Below are positions 31,560-40,501 of a stretch of 64,000 bases of DNA, piece after piece. This DNA comes from Achromobacter aegrifaciens (lineage in GTDB: Bacteria; Pseudomonadota; Gammaproteobacteria; Burkholderiales; Burkholderiaceae_B): the NCBI RefSeq assembly GCF_902859735.1, contig NZ_CADIJY010000010.1, forward strand, positions 62,001 through 126,000, written 5' to 3'. The number at the start of each line of letters is the position of its first letter. Positions within the stretch are counted from its first letter, which is position 1. The notes under the pieces were generated by a model. That model saw nothing but the letters and a program-made list of their open reading frames with translations. It had not been told where the DNA came from and did not search any database. The translations under genes and the position numbers were made by a program.

Positions 31560-32675
31560 ATGTACGTAGCCGTAAAAGGGGGCGAACGCGCCATCCTCAA
31601 TTCCTACCGCATGCTGGACGACTACCGGCGCGGCGACCGCGAAGTGCCCGAGCTGAGCCTGGACCAGATCCGCGAACAGATGCCGCTGGCGGTATCGCGG
31701 GTCATGGCGGAGGGCTCGCTCTACGATCCGCAACTGGCGGCGCTGGCCATCAAGCAGGCCGCGGGCGACCTGATCGAAGCGGTGTTCCTGCTGCGCGCCT
31801 ACCGCACCACCTTGTCGCGCTTTGGCTATACCCAGCCCATCGACACCGGCCGCATGCGCCTGCAGCGCCGCATCTCGTCCACCTTCAAGGACGTGCCTGG
31901 CGGCCAGATCCTGGGACCGACCTACGACTACACCCAGCGTCTGCTGGACTTCTCGCTCGAAGCGCAGCGCGAAGCCGACGCCTTGCCGCCGGGCGGCGAG
32001 GCGCTGGACAGCGCGATGCCGCGCGTCACCGACCTGCTGGCGCATGACGACCTGATCGACGCGGAAGCCGTGCCCGAAGGCGATCCCGAACCCTTCGACC
32101 TGACCCGGCAGCCGCTGGATTTCCCGGCCTCGCGCGCGGCCCGCCTGCAGAACCTGGCGCGCGCAGACGAAGGTTTCCTGCTGTCCATGGGCTATTCGAC
32201 CCAGCGCGGCTACGGCAATACCCACCCCTTCGCCGCCGAGATCCGCTACGGCGCGCTCGAGGTGGAAATGCACATCGAGGAATTGGGATTCGCCGTCACC
32301 GTGGGCGAGATCGAGATCACCGAATGCCAGATGGTCAGCCAGTTCGCGGGCAGCGCCGAGGAAGGCCCGAAGTTCACCCGGGGCTATGGGCTGACCTTTG
32401 GCTATGGCGAACGCAAGTCCATGTCGATGGCGCTGGTGGACCGCGCGCTGAAGGCGCGCGACCTGGGCGAACGCGCCGATTCGCCTGCCAATGATCACGA
32501 GTTCGTGCTCTATCACAGCGACAACGTCGAAGCCTCCGGTTTCGTGCAGCACTTGAAACTGCCGCACTACGTGGACTTCCAGGCCAATCTTGAACTGTTG
32601 CGGCGCATGCGCGCCGAACGCGCCGCGCCCGAGGCCGCGCGCAACGATCTGATGGACGAGGCGGTTTCCCCATGA
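31560..32675 (+). CDS. phnI: C-P lyase subunit PhnI (nucleosidase)
   Basis: This 371-residue subunit displaces adenine from ATP with phosphonate, giving ribose 1-phosphonate 5-triphosphate. It begins MYVAVKGGERAILNSYRMLD and has RRGDREVPELSL-like charged segments. GYTQPIDTGRMRLQRRISSTFKDVPGGQILGPT is represented at roughly residues 86-118. Later, MGYSTQRGYGNTHPFAAEIR is one of the best PhnI signatures. The length matches E. coli PhnI (about 354) with a slightly longer C-terminus. Its stop overlaps phnJ by ATGA. Confidence 0.93.
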   Translation: MYVAVKGGERAILNSYRMLDDYRRGDREVPELSLDQIREQMPLAVSRVMAEGSLYDPQLAALAIKQAAGDLIEAVFLLRAYRTTLSRFGYTQPIDTGRMRLQRRISSTFKDVPGGQILGPTYDYTQRLLDFSLEAQREADALPPGGEALDSAMPRVTDLLAHDDLIDAEAVPEGDPEPFDLTRQPLDFPASRAARLQNLARADEGFLLSMGYSTQRGYGNTHPFAAEIRYGALEVEMHIEELGFAVTVGEIEITECQMVSQFAGSAEEGPKFTRGYGLTFGYGERKSMSMALVDRALKARDLGERADSPANDHEFVLYHSDNVEASGFVQHLKLPHYVDFQANLELLRRMRAERAAPEAARNDLMDEAVSP

Positions 32676-33556
32676 CTACGCAACACGCAACGGTCGAACG
32701 CGACGACCACTACAACTTCGCCTATCTGGACGAATCCACCAAGCGCATGCTGCGCCGCGCCTTGCTCAAGGCCGTCGCCATCCCCGGCTACCAGGTGCCT
32801 TTCGGCAGCCGCGAAATGCCGCTGCCCTATGGCTGGGGCACTGGCGGCATCCAGGTCACGGCGTCCATCATTGGCGCAAACGACGTGCTGAAGGTGATCG
32901 ACCAGGGTTCGGACGACACCACCAACGCGATCAACATCCGCCGCTTCTTCGGCCGTGTCACGGGCGTGGCGACGACGGAATCCACTTCTGCCGCCACCAT
33001 CGTCCAGACCCGCCACCGCATCCCCGAGACGCCGCTGGCGGAAGGGCAGATCATGGTGTTCCAGGTGCCCATTCCTGAACCGCTGCGCTGGCTGGAGCCT
33101 TCCGAAACCGAGACGCGCACCATGCACGCGCTGGCCGAATATGGCGGCATGCACGTCAAGCTGTACGAGGACATCGCGCAGCACGGCCATATCGCCACCA
33201 CCTATGACTATCCTGTCATCGTGAACGGACGCTACATGATGCGGCCTTCGCCCATCCCCAAGTTCGACAACCCCAAGCTGGACCGCAGTCCTGCGCTGAT
33301 GCTGTTCGGCGCGGGCCGCGAAAAGCGCGTCTACGCGGTGCCGCCCTACACGCAGGTGAAGAGCCTGGACTTCGAGGACCATCCGTTCAGGGTCGAGACC
33401 TGGAACGAATGCTGCGACCTGTGCGGATCGCGCGAGAGCTATCTGGATGAAATCATCCTGGACGACGCCGGCACGCGCCGTTTCGTCTGCTCCGACACCG
33501 AGTACTGCAACGACCGGCAGGCGCAACAGCAAGCCAACCAGGAGACCGCGGCATGA
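32672..33556 (+). CDS. phnJ: C-P lyase PhnJ (radical SAM)
   Basis: This 294-residue radical-SAM enzyme breaks the carbon-phosphorus bond, releasing methane or another alkane. The non-canonical cluster motif Cx2Cx21Cx5C is complete: C248, C251, C273 and C279 (NECCDLCGSRES then RRFVCSDTEYCND). DNYNFAYLDEXTKR-like and AIPGYQVPFGSREMPLPYGW segments match PhnJ at the N-terminus. Coupled by ATGA overlaps to phnI upstream and phnK downstream. Confidence 0.95.
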   Translation: MTTQHATVERDDHYNFAYLDESTKRMLRRALLKAVAIPGYQVPFGSREMPLPYGWGTGGIQVTASIIGANDVLKVIDQGSDDTTNAINIRRFFGRVTGVATTESTSAATIVQTRHRIPETPLAEGQIMVFQVPIPEPLRWLEPSETETRTMHALAEYGGMHVKLYEDIAQHGHIATTYDYPVIVNGRYMMRPSPIPKFDNPKLDRSPALMLFGAGREKRVYAVPPYTQVKSLDFEDHPFRVETWNECCDLCGSRESYLDEIILDDAGTRRFVCSDTEYCNDRQAQQQANQETAA

Positions 33557-34329
33557 ACGCCCAACCTTTGCTTTCAGTGCGCAACATGACGCGCACCTGG
33601 GACGGCGTGCACGGCTGCCGCAACGTCAACTTCGATCTGTATCCGGGCGAAGTCCTGTGCGTGGTCGGCGAGTCCGGTTCCGGCAAGAGCACGCTGCTGT
33701 CGGCCGTGTCGTACCAGACCAGGCCGGACGCGGGCAGCGTCTGGTACGACACCCGCGACCAGGGCTTTACCGACCTGGCCGCGCTGCCCGGCGCACGCCT
33801 GCGCCTGCTGTCGCGCACCGACTGGGGCTTCGTGCGGCAGAACGCCCGCGACGGCCTGCGCATGCAGGTCAGCGCGGGCGCCAACATCGCGGAGCGGTTG
33901 ATGGCCGTGGGCGACAGGCATTACGGCGACTTGCGTCAGGCCGCTGGCAACTGGCTTCAGAAGATGGAGATCGACGCGGGACGGCTGGATGACAGGCCCA
34001 CCTCGTTTTCGGGCGGCATGCAGCAGCGCCTGCAGATCGCCCGCAACCTCGTGACGCACCCGCGCCTGGTGTTCATGGACGAACCCACGGCTTCGCTGGA
34101 CGTGTCGGTGCAGGCGCGCTTGCTGGACCTGCTGCGTCAGCTGGTGGCCGATCTGGGCTTGGCTGCGATCGTCGTGACCCACGACCTGGCCGTGGCGCGC
34201 CTGCTGGCGCATCGGACCCTGGTGATGCGCGGCGGCGAAGTGGTCGAAAGCGGCCTGACCGACCAGATCCTCGACGATCCGCAGCATCCCTACACCCAGT
34301 TGCTGGTGTCCTCCATTTTGCAGAGCTGA
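33553..34329 (+). CDS. phnK: C-P lyase accessory ATPase PhnK
   Basis: This 258-residue ABC-type ATPase docks on the PhnGHIJ core rather than on a membrane permease. Walker A GESGSGKST is at residues 39-47, the signature is FSGGMQQRLQIARNL, and Walker B reads LVFMDEPTASLDVSVQ. It is similar to oligopeptide-transporter ATPases in its C-terminus (DPQHPYTQLLVSSIL). The start overlaps the phnJ stop as ATGA; phnL follows after 2 bp. Confidence 0.93.
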   Translation: MNAQPLLSVRNMTRTWDGVHGCRNVNFDLYPGEVLCVVGESGSGKSTLLSAVSYQTRPDAGSVWYDTRDQGFTDLAALPGARLRLLSRTDWGFVRQNARDGLRMQVSAGANIAERLMAVGDRHYGDLRQAAGNWLQKMEIDAGRLDDRPTSFSGGMQQRLQIARNLVTHPRLVFMDEPTASLDVSVQARLLDLLRQLVADLGLAAIVVTHDLAVARLLAHRTLVMRGGEVVESGLTDQILDDPQHPYTQLLVSSILQS

Positions 34330-34331
34330 GC

Positions 34332-35054
34332 ATGCCTGAAAAGACTCCCATGATCGAGGTGCGGGGCCTCGGAAAGATGTTCACCCTGCATAACCAGGGG
34401 GGCATGCGCCTGCCCGTGCTGGAGTCGGTCGACTTCGACGCGGCGGCGGGCGACTGCCTGGTGCTGGCGGGACCGTCCGGCACCGGCAAGAGCACCCTGC
34501 TACGCTGCCTGTACGGCAATTATCTGGCGACCGAAGGCAGCATCCGGGTCCGCTGGAACGACGAATGGGTGGAGCTGGCCGGCGCCCCCGAACAACGCAT
34601 TCTGGCCTTGCGGCGCGAGGTGATCGGCTACGTCAGCCAGTTCCTGCGCGTGATTCCGCGCGTGTCGGCGCTGGACGTGGTGGCCGAACCCCTGCGCGCA
34701 GCGGGCGTGGAGGCCGACGAAGCCCGCTCCCGCGCAGCAGCCCTGCTGCAACGCTTGAACGTGCCGCCGCGCCTGTGGGGACTGGCGCCCGCCACGTTCT
34801 CGGGCGGCGAGCAGCAGCGCGTGAATATCGCACGCGGTTTCATCGCGCGCCATCCCATCCTGCTGCTGGATGAACCCACCGCGTCGCTGGACGCGGACAA
34901 CCGCCAGGTCGTGATCGCGCTGATCCGCGAGGCCATGGCAGAAGGCCGCTGCCTGCTGGGCATCTTCCACGACGCCGAAGTGCGCGATGCAGTCGCCACG
35001 CAGACGCTGGCCTTGCGTCCCGCCCAACCCGCCCTGGCCGACCTGGAGCAATGA
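34332..35054 (+). CDS. phnL: C-P lyase accessory ATPase PhnL
   Basis: This 240-residue ABC-type ATPase forms a heterodimer with PhnK on the C-P lyase core and is needed for ribose phosphonate triphosphate formation in vivo. Walker A GPSGTGKST lies at residues 47-55, the signature is FSGGEQQRVNIARGF, and Walker B is LLLDEPTASLDADN. It opens with IEVRGLGKMFTLHNQGG, a PhnL feature. The stop overlaps the phnM start as ATGA. Confidence 0.93.
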   Translation: MPEKTPMIEVRGLGKMFTLHNQGGMRLPVLESVDFDAAAGDCLVLAGPSGTGKSTLLRCLYGNYLATEGSIRVRWNDEWVELAGAPEQRILALRREVIGYVSQFLRVIPRVSALDVVAEPLRAAGVEADEARSRAAALLQRLNVPPRLWGLAPATFSGGEQQRVNIARGFIARHPILLLDEPTASLDADNRQVVIALIREAMAEGRCLLGIFHDAEVRDAVATQTLALRPAQPALADLEQ

Positions 35055-36253
35055 TGCAGAGCACCTATCTCACCCATGCCCGCGTGGTACTGCAGGACCG
35101 CATCCTGGAGGACAGCGCCGTGCTGATCGACGATGGCCGCATCGTCGCCATCGAACCTGCCGGCGCGCGCGCGGACCGCGAGATCGATCTCCGTGGCCAG
35201 ACCTTGCTGCCTGGTTTGATCGACCTGCATTGCGATGCCATCGAAAAGGAAGCCGAGCCGCGTTCGCGCGTGTTGTTTCCGCTGGATTTTGCCGTGGCCC
35301 AGGTGGACCGCCGCAATGCCGCGGCCGGCATCACCACGCCGTATCACGCGCTGTCCTTCGCCAATAGCGAGTGGGGCGTGCGCAACAACCAGACGGCGGC
35401 GGAAGTGGTGCGCACGGTGCGCGCCTTCGGCCAGCACAGCCTGGTCGACAACCGCGTCCACTGCCGCTACGAAGTCACCGACGCGTCCTCGGTGGACGTG
35501 CTGCGCGCGCTGATGGACGAGGGCGCGGTGGACCTGCTGTCGGTGATGGACCATTCTCCGGGGCAGGGCCAGTTCAAGACGCTGGAGTCCTATCTGCAGT
35601 ACATGATGGGCAACCATGCCATGAGCCGCGAGCAGGCCGAGGAGGCCGCGCAGGCCAAGACGCGCGCCAAGGATGGCGCGGTGGCGCGGGTGGAGGCGCT
35701 GCTGTCGCATGCGCAGGGACTGGGCATCCCCACCGCCAGCCACGACGACGATTCGATCCAGCGCATCGCCACCATGCGCAACCTGGGCGTCGCGATGAGC
35801 GAATTCCCGATCACCCTGGATACCGCGCGCGCCGCGGTGTCCTGCGGACTGCCCACCATCCTGGGCGCGCCCAACGTGCTGCGCGGCCAGAGCCAGAGCG
35901 GTTCCATGCGCGCCATCGATGCCATACGCGCGGGCGTGGCCAGCTGCCTGTGTTCGGACTACCAGCCGTCGGCGTTGATCGCCGCCGCCTACACGGTGGC
36001 GGCTCAGACCGACCTGACGCTGCCACAGGCGGTCGCGCTGGTGACGCTGAATCCGGCGCAGGCTTGCGGCCTGTCCGACCGCGGGCGCATCGCGCCGGGG
36101 CTGCGCGCGGACCTGGTGGCGGTGGCGCAAGTGGGCACGCAGCCGCTGATCAGCCATACCTGGTCGGCGGGGCGGCTGGTATTCTCGGCGCACTATCCGC
36201 CCGTGCGCGCGAGCGAGCAGCGGGCGTCCGAAAAGCAGGCCGTGGCGGCCTGA
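35051..36253 (+). CDS. phnM: Ribose 1-methylphosphonate 5-triphosphate diphosphatase PhnM
   Basis: This 400-residue amidohydrolase removes diphosphate from the ribose phosphonate triphosphate to give the C-P lyase substrate. Features are LLPGLIDLHCDAIEKEAEPR, GITTPYHALSFANSEWGVRN, the metal-site DHSPGQGQFK, and SHDDDSIQRI. PNVLRGQSQSGSMRA near residue 277 is diagnostic of the classical PhnM clade. It closes the phnGHIJKLM operon. The second paralogue at 28258-29457 belongs to a distinct branch. Confidence 0.93.
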   Translation: MMQSTYLTHARVVLQDRILEDSAVLIDDGRIVAIEPAGARADREIDLRGQTLLPGLIDLHCDAIEKEAEPRSRVLFPLDFAVAQVDRRNAAAGITTPYHALSFANSEWGVRNNQTAAEVVRTVRAFGQHSLVDNRVHCRYEVTDASSVDVLRALMDEGAVDLLSVMDHSPGQGQFKTLESYLQYMMGNHAMSREQAEEAAQAKTRAKDGAVARVEALLSHAQGLGIPTASHDDDSIQRIATMRNLGVAMSEFPITLDTARAAVSCGLPTILGAPNVLRGQSQSGSMRAIDAIRAGVASCLCSDYQPSALIAAAYTVAAQTDLTLPQAVALVTLNPAQACGLSDRGRIAPGLRADLVAVAQVGTQPLISHTWSAGRLVFSAHYPPVRASEQRASEKQAVAA

Positions 36254-36273
36254 ACCGGTTCCTGGAGAGAGAT

Positions 36274-36819
36274 GTGTTGCATCCCATCGTGACAGCCGTG
36301 GCCTGCAGCCCCACGCACGGGTTCAGCAAGCCGGTGGTGCGGGCCATCATGTTGCTGAAGGGGCTGGGCGTGGAAGGCGACGCCCACATGGGCGTTACGG
36401 TCAAGCACCGCTCCCGCGTCAAGGCGGATCCCGCCCAGCCCAATCTGCGGCAGGTCCACCTGATCCACGGCGAGCTGCACGACGAGCTGCAGCTTGCCGG
36501 TTTCAACGTGGCCGAAGGCACCATGGGCGAGAACATCACCACCCGCGGCATTGACCTGCTGGGCCTGCCGCGCGGGGCGCGCCTGCATATCGGCGCGGAT
36601 GCGGTGGTCGAGATCACCGGTCTGCGCAATCCCTGCTCCCAGCTCGACAACTACCAGCAGGGCCTGACCGCCGCTGTGCTGGGCCGCCATCCGGACGGCA
36701 GCCTGATGCGCCGCGCCGGCATCATGGGCATCGTGATCGAAGGCGGCACGGTGAGCGCCGGCGATCCCATCCTCGTGGCGCTGCCCGACTTGCCGCATCT
36801 GCCGCTGGAGCGTGTCTGA
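36274..36819 (+). CDS. MOSC-domain protein
   Basis: This 181-residue stand-alone MOSC (molybdenum cofactor sulfurase C-terminal) domain begins VTAVACSPTHGFSKPVVRAI and GVEGDAHMGVTVKHRSR. The conserved cysteine is in ITGLRNPCSQLDNY, and ENITTRGIDLLGLPRGARLHIG is a core MOSC segment. The start GTG 36274 has GGAGAG just upstream, at short spacing. It follows phnM by 20 bp on the same strand, so it is probably in the phn transcript. A role in sulfur handling or molybdenum enzymes is known for the family; a link to C-P lyase is speculative. Confidence 0.82.
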   Translation: MLHPIVTAVACSPTHGFSKPVVRAIMLLKGLGVEGDAHMGVTVKHRSRVKADPAQPNLRQVHLIHGELHDELQLAGFNVAEGTMGENITTRGIDLLGLPRGARLHIGADAVVEITGLRNPCSQLDNYQQGLTAAVLGRHPDGSLMRRAGIMGIVIEGGTVSAGDPILVALPDLPHLPLERV

Positions 36820-36956
36820 ACGCCGTCCGCGCAAGGCCGGCCTGTCGCAAAAACATCGCCGATATGCGCAGCCGGGAGGCCGTGCATCTGGTTAAATGAC
36901 GGGAAAGGCGCGGCCGCGATTTCCGCGGCGCGCCGGCCCTTTTTCCGGAGTTTGCG

Positions 36957-37391
36957 ATGGCACGATTCAATTTCACCCAGGATCCCGAGGAACCCGATCT
37001 GTGGGCGGCGGAGAACGTCGCCGCCGGCAAGGGCCGTCCGTCCATCCACGTGATGATCCAGACTGACGGCGAAGAACCCGACAGCAGCGCGTCCAAGGTG
37101 GTCAAGGCCATCATCGACGACCTCGATGACCAGATCCTGGCCGCGGCCGAATTCCTGCTGGAAAACTACTCCTACGAGCACTACAAGAAGCTCGGCCTGG
37201 ACGACAACCAGCTGCTGCAGGAAGAAACCCCCGAAGCCATGGCCCAGCATGCCGTGCTGCGCGCGCTGTGGCTGTTCGACGAAGACGGCGACGGCTATGA
37301 ACTGTGGTTCACGCTGCCCTGGGATCCGGTGCACACCTACGACGTGGAATTCGAGGACGGCGCGCCCGTCTCGTGCTCGGTCAACGACTAG
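36957..37391 (+). CDS. Acidic conserved-looking protein, function unknown
   Basis: This 144-residue protein is strongly acidic, especially at DGEEPDSSASK and FDEDGDGYELWFTLPWDP. It has no signal peptide, membrane segment or recognisable catalytic motif. Several helices in the middle (KVVKAIIDDLDDQILAAAEFLLENY) precede a beta-rich end. The start ATG 36957 is preceded by a good CCGGAG. I do not recognise the family. It converges on a small secreted-protein gene 12 bp away. Confidence 0.6.
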   Translation: MARFNFTQDPEEPDLWAAENVAAGKGRPSIHVMIQTDGEEPDSSASKVVKAIIDDLDDQILAAAEFLLENYSYEHYKKLGLDDNQLLQEETPEAMAQHAVLRALWLFDEDGDGYELWFTLPWDPVHTYDVEFEDGAPVSCSVND

Positions 37392-37403
37392 GGCGTACAG
37401 CGC

Positions 37404-37784
37404 CTAGGGCCGGTCCAGCTCGAACTTCGTCGCCTGGCTCTGGCCCAGCGAATCGTCATAGCGGTACAGCATCTTCAGGGTCTTGCCCTTGCGGACCGTG
37501 TTGGCGGCGGTGTTCTCCAGCACCACGTCGATCTCGCGGCCGACGAATTCGGTGCAGTCGGTATCGGCGCGGGCGCCATCGGGGATGTCCGCGTTCCTGA
37601 CCTTCAAGCGAAATATCAGTTGCGTCAGTTCCGTACCGTCGGTGCGGTACTGGCGCATCACCACGGGCAGGTTGGCCACGGTGCCGCCCAGCTCGCAGGA
37701 AATGCGGGTCCAGGCGTGGGAGGCGGGCGCGGCGGACATCAGGGCCGCGGCTGCCAGGGCGCAGCGCAGGCTAAGGCGTTTCAT
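37404..37784 (-). CDS. Small secreted protein, function unknown
   Basis: This 126-residue protein starts at ATG 37784 with a signal peptide MKRLSLRCALAAAALMSAAP, cut near SHA-WTR. The mature part of about 100 residues is beta-rich with two cysteines (ISCELGG and TDCTEFV), probably disulfide-linked. The sequence ends YRYDDSLGQSQATKFELDRP. I do not recognise a domain. A periplasmic location is inferred from the signal peptide only. Confidence 0.6.
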   Translation of the reverse strand: MKRLSLRCALAAAALMSAAPASHAWTRISCELGGTVANLPVVMRQYRTDGTELTQLIFRLKVRNADIPDGARADTDCTEFVGREIDVVLENTAANTVRKGKTLKMLYRYDDSLGQSQATKFELDRP

Positions 37785-37893
37785 GGCATGAGGACTGAGC
37801 GTGGCGCCCATGCGCGCCGCGCCGGGATGGGAAGCGAAGGGCTTATATGTTGCTCCCCGCCATGGCGCCGGTCAAGCTGGCGCTAGCCATGAA

Positions 37894-37919
37894 AAAAACG
37901 GGCCATGCGGCCCGTTTTT
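37894..37919. terminator. Bidirectional terminator between symporter and small secreted protein genes
   Basis: AAAAACGGGCC (37894-37904) and GGCCCGTTTTT (37909-37919) form an 11-bp inverted repeat around ATGC, with an A-run on one side and a T-run on the other. It is a classic intrinsic terminator for the minus-strand symporter gene, whose stop is at 37934. Confidence 0.85.
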
Positions 37920-37933
37920 CATTGCCCGCTGCG

Positions 37934-39232
37934 TCAGGCATTCTGGCGTGCGGCCTGGCCCGCGGGGGCTTCCCCGGCTGCGGCGGACTCGGTATCGGCC
38001 GTGTCCTCGCGATTGCCTTCCAGCTTGGAGATCACGGCGGTGGCCAGGCTGTTGCCGACCACGTTGGTGGCGGTGCGGCCCATGTCGAAGAACTGGTCGA
38101 TGCCCATGATCAGCAGCAGGCCCGCTTCCGGCAGATGGAACATCGGCAGGGTCGCGGCCACCACCACGAGCGAGGCGCGCGCCACGCCGGCCATGCCTTT
38201 GCTGGTCACCATCAGCACCAGCAGCAGGGTCAGCTGCTGCGTAAAGCTCATCTGGATGTTGTAGGCCTGGGCGATGAACAGTACCGCGAAGGACTGGTAC
38301 ATCATCGAGCCGTCCAGGTTGAAGGAGTAGCCCAGCGGCAGCACGAAGCCCGAGATGCGCTTGGGCACGCCGAAACGCGTCAGCGCCTCGATGGTCTTGG
38401 GGTAGGCCGATTCGCTGCTGGCCGTGGAAAACGCCAGCAGCGTGGGCTCTTTGATCAAACCGCCCAGGCGGAAGGTCGACTTGCCCAGGAACAGATAGCC
38501 CACGGCGAACAGAATGGCCCACAGCAGCGCCAGGCCCAGGTAGAACTCGCCTATCAGCTTGCCGTAGCTCACCAGCACGCCCAGGCCCTCGGTGGTGATG
38601 GCGGCGGCCATGGCGGCGAACACGCCCAGGGGCGCAAAGCGCATCACGTAGTCCGTCACCCGGAACATGATCTTGGCCAGCTCGTCGATCAGGTTGTAGA
38701 TGGTGTTGTGGCCCTTGCCGCGGATGAAGGACAGGGCGGCGCCGAAGAACAGCGAGAACACCAGGATCTGCAGGATCTCGTTGTTGGCCATGGCCTCGGC
38801 GATGCTGCGCGGGAATACGTGCGTGATGAAGGCCTTGAGCGTGAAGTCGCCCGTCTTCAGGCCTGAGGTCAGGTTCGCGTCCGGCAGCGCCAGGTTCATG
38901 TGCGCGCCGGGCTGGAAGATGTTGACCAGCGCCAGGCCCAGCAGCAGCGACAGGGCCGAGGCGGCGATGAACCAGACCATGGCGCGCATGCCGATGCGGC
39001 CCACGGCGCTGGCGTCGCTCATGCTGGCCAGGCCGGTCACCAGGGTGGCGAAGACCAGCGGCGCGATGATCATCTTGATCATGCGCAGGAAGATGTCGGT
39101 GACGAGACTGAAGTACGAGGCGATCTGCAAGGCCTCTTTCTCGTTCTGCGCGTAGTTGTGGCAGAAATAGCCCACCACGATGCCCAGCACCATGGCGATG
39201 CCGATGTAACGCGTCAGCTTCTTAGTGTTCAT
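37934..39232 (-). CDS. DAACS-family dicarboxylate/amino acid:cation symporter
   Basis: This 432-residue inner-membrane symporter starts at ATG 39232 (MNTKKLTRYIGIAMVLG). Family landmarks are FLRMIKMIIAPLVFATLVTG, the serine-rich reentrant loop AFSTASSESAYPKT, GYSFNLDGSMMYQSFAVLFIAQ, and the substrate-binding DQFFDMGRTATNVVGNSLAT. It belongs with DctA/GltP-type proteins; glutamate versus C4-dicarboxylate cannot be decided from the sequence alone, though the DMGRTATNVVGN end is typical of both. The gene is monocistronic with a clear terminator. Confidence 0.88.
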   Translation of the reverse strand: MNTKKLTRYIGIAMVLGIVVGYFCHNYAQNEKEALQIASYFSLVTDIFLRMIKMIIAPLVFATLVTGLASMSDASAVGRIGMRAMVWFIAASALSLLLGLALVNIFQPGAHMNLALPDANLTSGLKTGDFTLKAFITHVFPRSIAEAMANNEILQILVFSLFFGAALSFIRGKGHNTIYNLIDELAKIMFRVTDYVMRFAPLGVFAAMAAAITTEGLGVLVSYGKLIGEFYLGLALLWAILFAVGYLFLGKSTFRLGGLIKEPTLLAFSTASSESAYPKTIEALTRFGVPKRISGFVLPLGYSFNLDGSMMYQSFAVLFIAQAYNIQMSFTQQLTLLLVLMVTSKGMAGVARASLVVVAATLPMFHLPEAGLLLIMGIDQFFDMGRTATNVVGNSLATAVISKLEGNREDTADTESAAAGEAPAGQAARQNA

Positions 39233-39588
39233 GATCAAAACGGAAAACAGGGATCGTTTGCCTGGCCCGGCAGGGCGGGCGCGCCGGCAAGAGGCGGGCA
39301 AGAGGATCCGGAGAGGGAATGCCAGGGTAGGCCGAGAGGTCCGGGTTTACCCTTGGGGCGCGATCTTAACGCCGCGCACCTGACACGTAGTTGTCAGATC
39401 GGGGACGGATAAGGCGGCTTACCCGGGAGCGGCTTCGGGACCGGCGATGTCGAAGTTGTATCAATTTGGAACTGCTGCGCTATCGCTCGCGCTCATGCCA
39501 GAATGGGCCGATCCCGGCGTGCGCGGCAGCGGCGCAGGGCAACACGAACAACAGGCCCCTGCGCGGGGCCGCACAAGGAGACCAGGCA
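39233..39588. other. 356-bp divergent intergenic region (symporter / SMP-30)
   Basis: No gene is supported. The region holds GC-rich sequence near the symporter start, one perfect palindrome (39380-39397, listed separately), and an AT-richer stretch at about 39455-39475 that may be the SMP-30 promoter. The ribosome-binding site of the SMP-30 gene (AAGGAG) is at its right end. Confidence 0.5.
39380..39397. promoter_or_regulatory. Perfect palindrome CTGACA-N6-TGTCAG
   Basis: CTGACA (39380-39385) and TGTCAG (39392-39397) are perfect arms around CGTAGT, about 150 bp from the symporter start and 190 bp from the SMP-30 start. The form is typical of a dimeric repressor's operator. No regulator gene is adjacent, so the factor is unknown. 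Confidence 0.45.
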
Positions 39589-40488
39589 ATGCCGAAACGC
39601 GAATTGTCCGTGCTGGCGTCCGGATACACCTATCTGGAGGGGCTGCGCTGGCACGAAAACCGCTTGTGGGCGTCGGACTTCTATACCGAGCAGGTCATCG
39701 CCGTGGACCTGGATGGCACGGTCGAGCAGATCTGCAAGGTGCCGCAGCAGCCGTCCGGGCTGGGCTGGCTGCCGGACGGCCGCCTGCTGATCGCGTCCAT
39801 GAAGGACCGCAAGCTCTTGCGGCGCGAGACGGACGGCACGCTGGCCGTGCACGCCGACCTGTCGGCGTACACCGGAGGCCCGGTCAACGACATGGTGGTG
39901 GATGCGCAGGGTCGGGCCTATGTGGGCAATTTCGGTTTCGACCTGATGGCGGGCGAGCCGGTCCGCAATACCGGCATCGTGCGCGTCGATCCCGACGGCT
40001 CGGCGCGCCAGGTGGCCGACGGACTGTGCTTTCCCAACGGTTCGTTCATCACGCCGGACGGCAAGACCATGATCGTCAACGAAACCTTCGGCAACCGCAT
40101 TTCCGAGTTCGACATCCTGGCCGATGGCGGGCTGGGGCCGCGCCGCGACTGGGCCGATTTCGGCCCCTTGCCGGCCAGCGACGACCTGGGCGTGTTGATC
40201 GCCGCCTCCGCCATCGGACCGGACGGCGGCGCGCTGGACGCGGAAGGGGCCTTGTGGGTGGCTGACGCCATCGGCAAGCGCATCGTGCGCGTGGCGCGCG
40301 GCGGCAAGATCCTGGAGCAGATCGACACCGGCGAATTCGGCATCTTCGCCGCCGCCCTGGGCGGGCCGGACGGCCGGACCCTGTTCATGGCGGCCGCGCC
40401 CGACTTCATCGAGGCCAACCGCCGGGCCAGGCACGAAGGCTGCATCCTGATGACCCGGGTGGACGTGCCGCACGCCGGTCGGCCGTAG
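39589..40488 (+). CDS. SMP-30/gluconolactonase-family protein
   Basis: This 299-residue six-bladed beta-propeller starts at ATG 39589 with AAGGAG upstream. Family features are YTYLEGLRWHENRLWASDFY (with the glutamate metal ligand), VPQQPSGLGWLPDGRLLIAS, the metal-site asparagine in GGPVNDMVVDAQGRAYVGN, LCFPNGSFITPDGKTMIVNE and DAEGALWVADA. The group includes lactonases for sugar acids and related esters. It is monocistronic, and the substrate is not evident. Confidence 0.85.
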   Translation: MPKRELSVLASGYTYLEGLRWHENRLWASDFYTEQVIAVDLDGTVEQICKVPQQPSGLGWLPDGRLLIASMKDRKLLRRETDGTLAVHADLSAYTGGPVNDMVVDAQGRAYVGNFGFDLMAGEPVRNTGIVRVDPDGSARQVADGLCFPNGSFITPDGKTMIVNETFGNRISEFDILADGGLGPRRDWADFGPLPASDDLGVLIAASAIGPDGGALDAEGALWVADAIGKRIVRVARGGKILEQIDTGEFGIFAAALGGPDGRTLFMAAAPDFIEANRRARHEGCILMTRVDVPHAGRP

Positions 40489-40501
40489 GCGCTGCGGTTT
40501 C

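Noticed and set aside
34628-36193. A 521-codon open frame antisense to phnL and phnM
   Set aside because: It is a typical GC-rich shadow: His/Arg/Ala/Gln-rich, no domain, and it contradicts two certain genes on the other strand.
19726-36819. The phn locus as a recently acquired island
   Set aside because: No integrase, tRNA end, direct-repeat borders or visible change in base composition or gene density, so recent transfer is not supported from the sequence.
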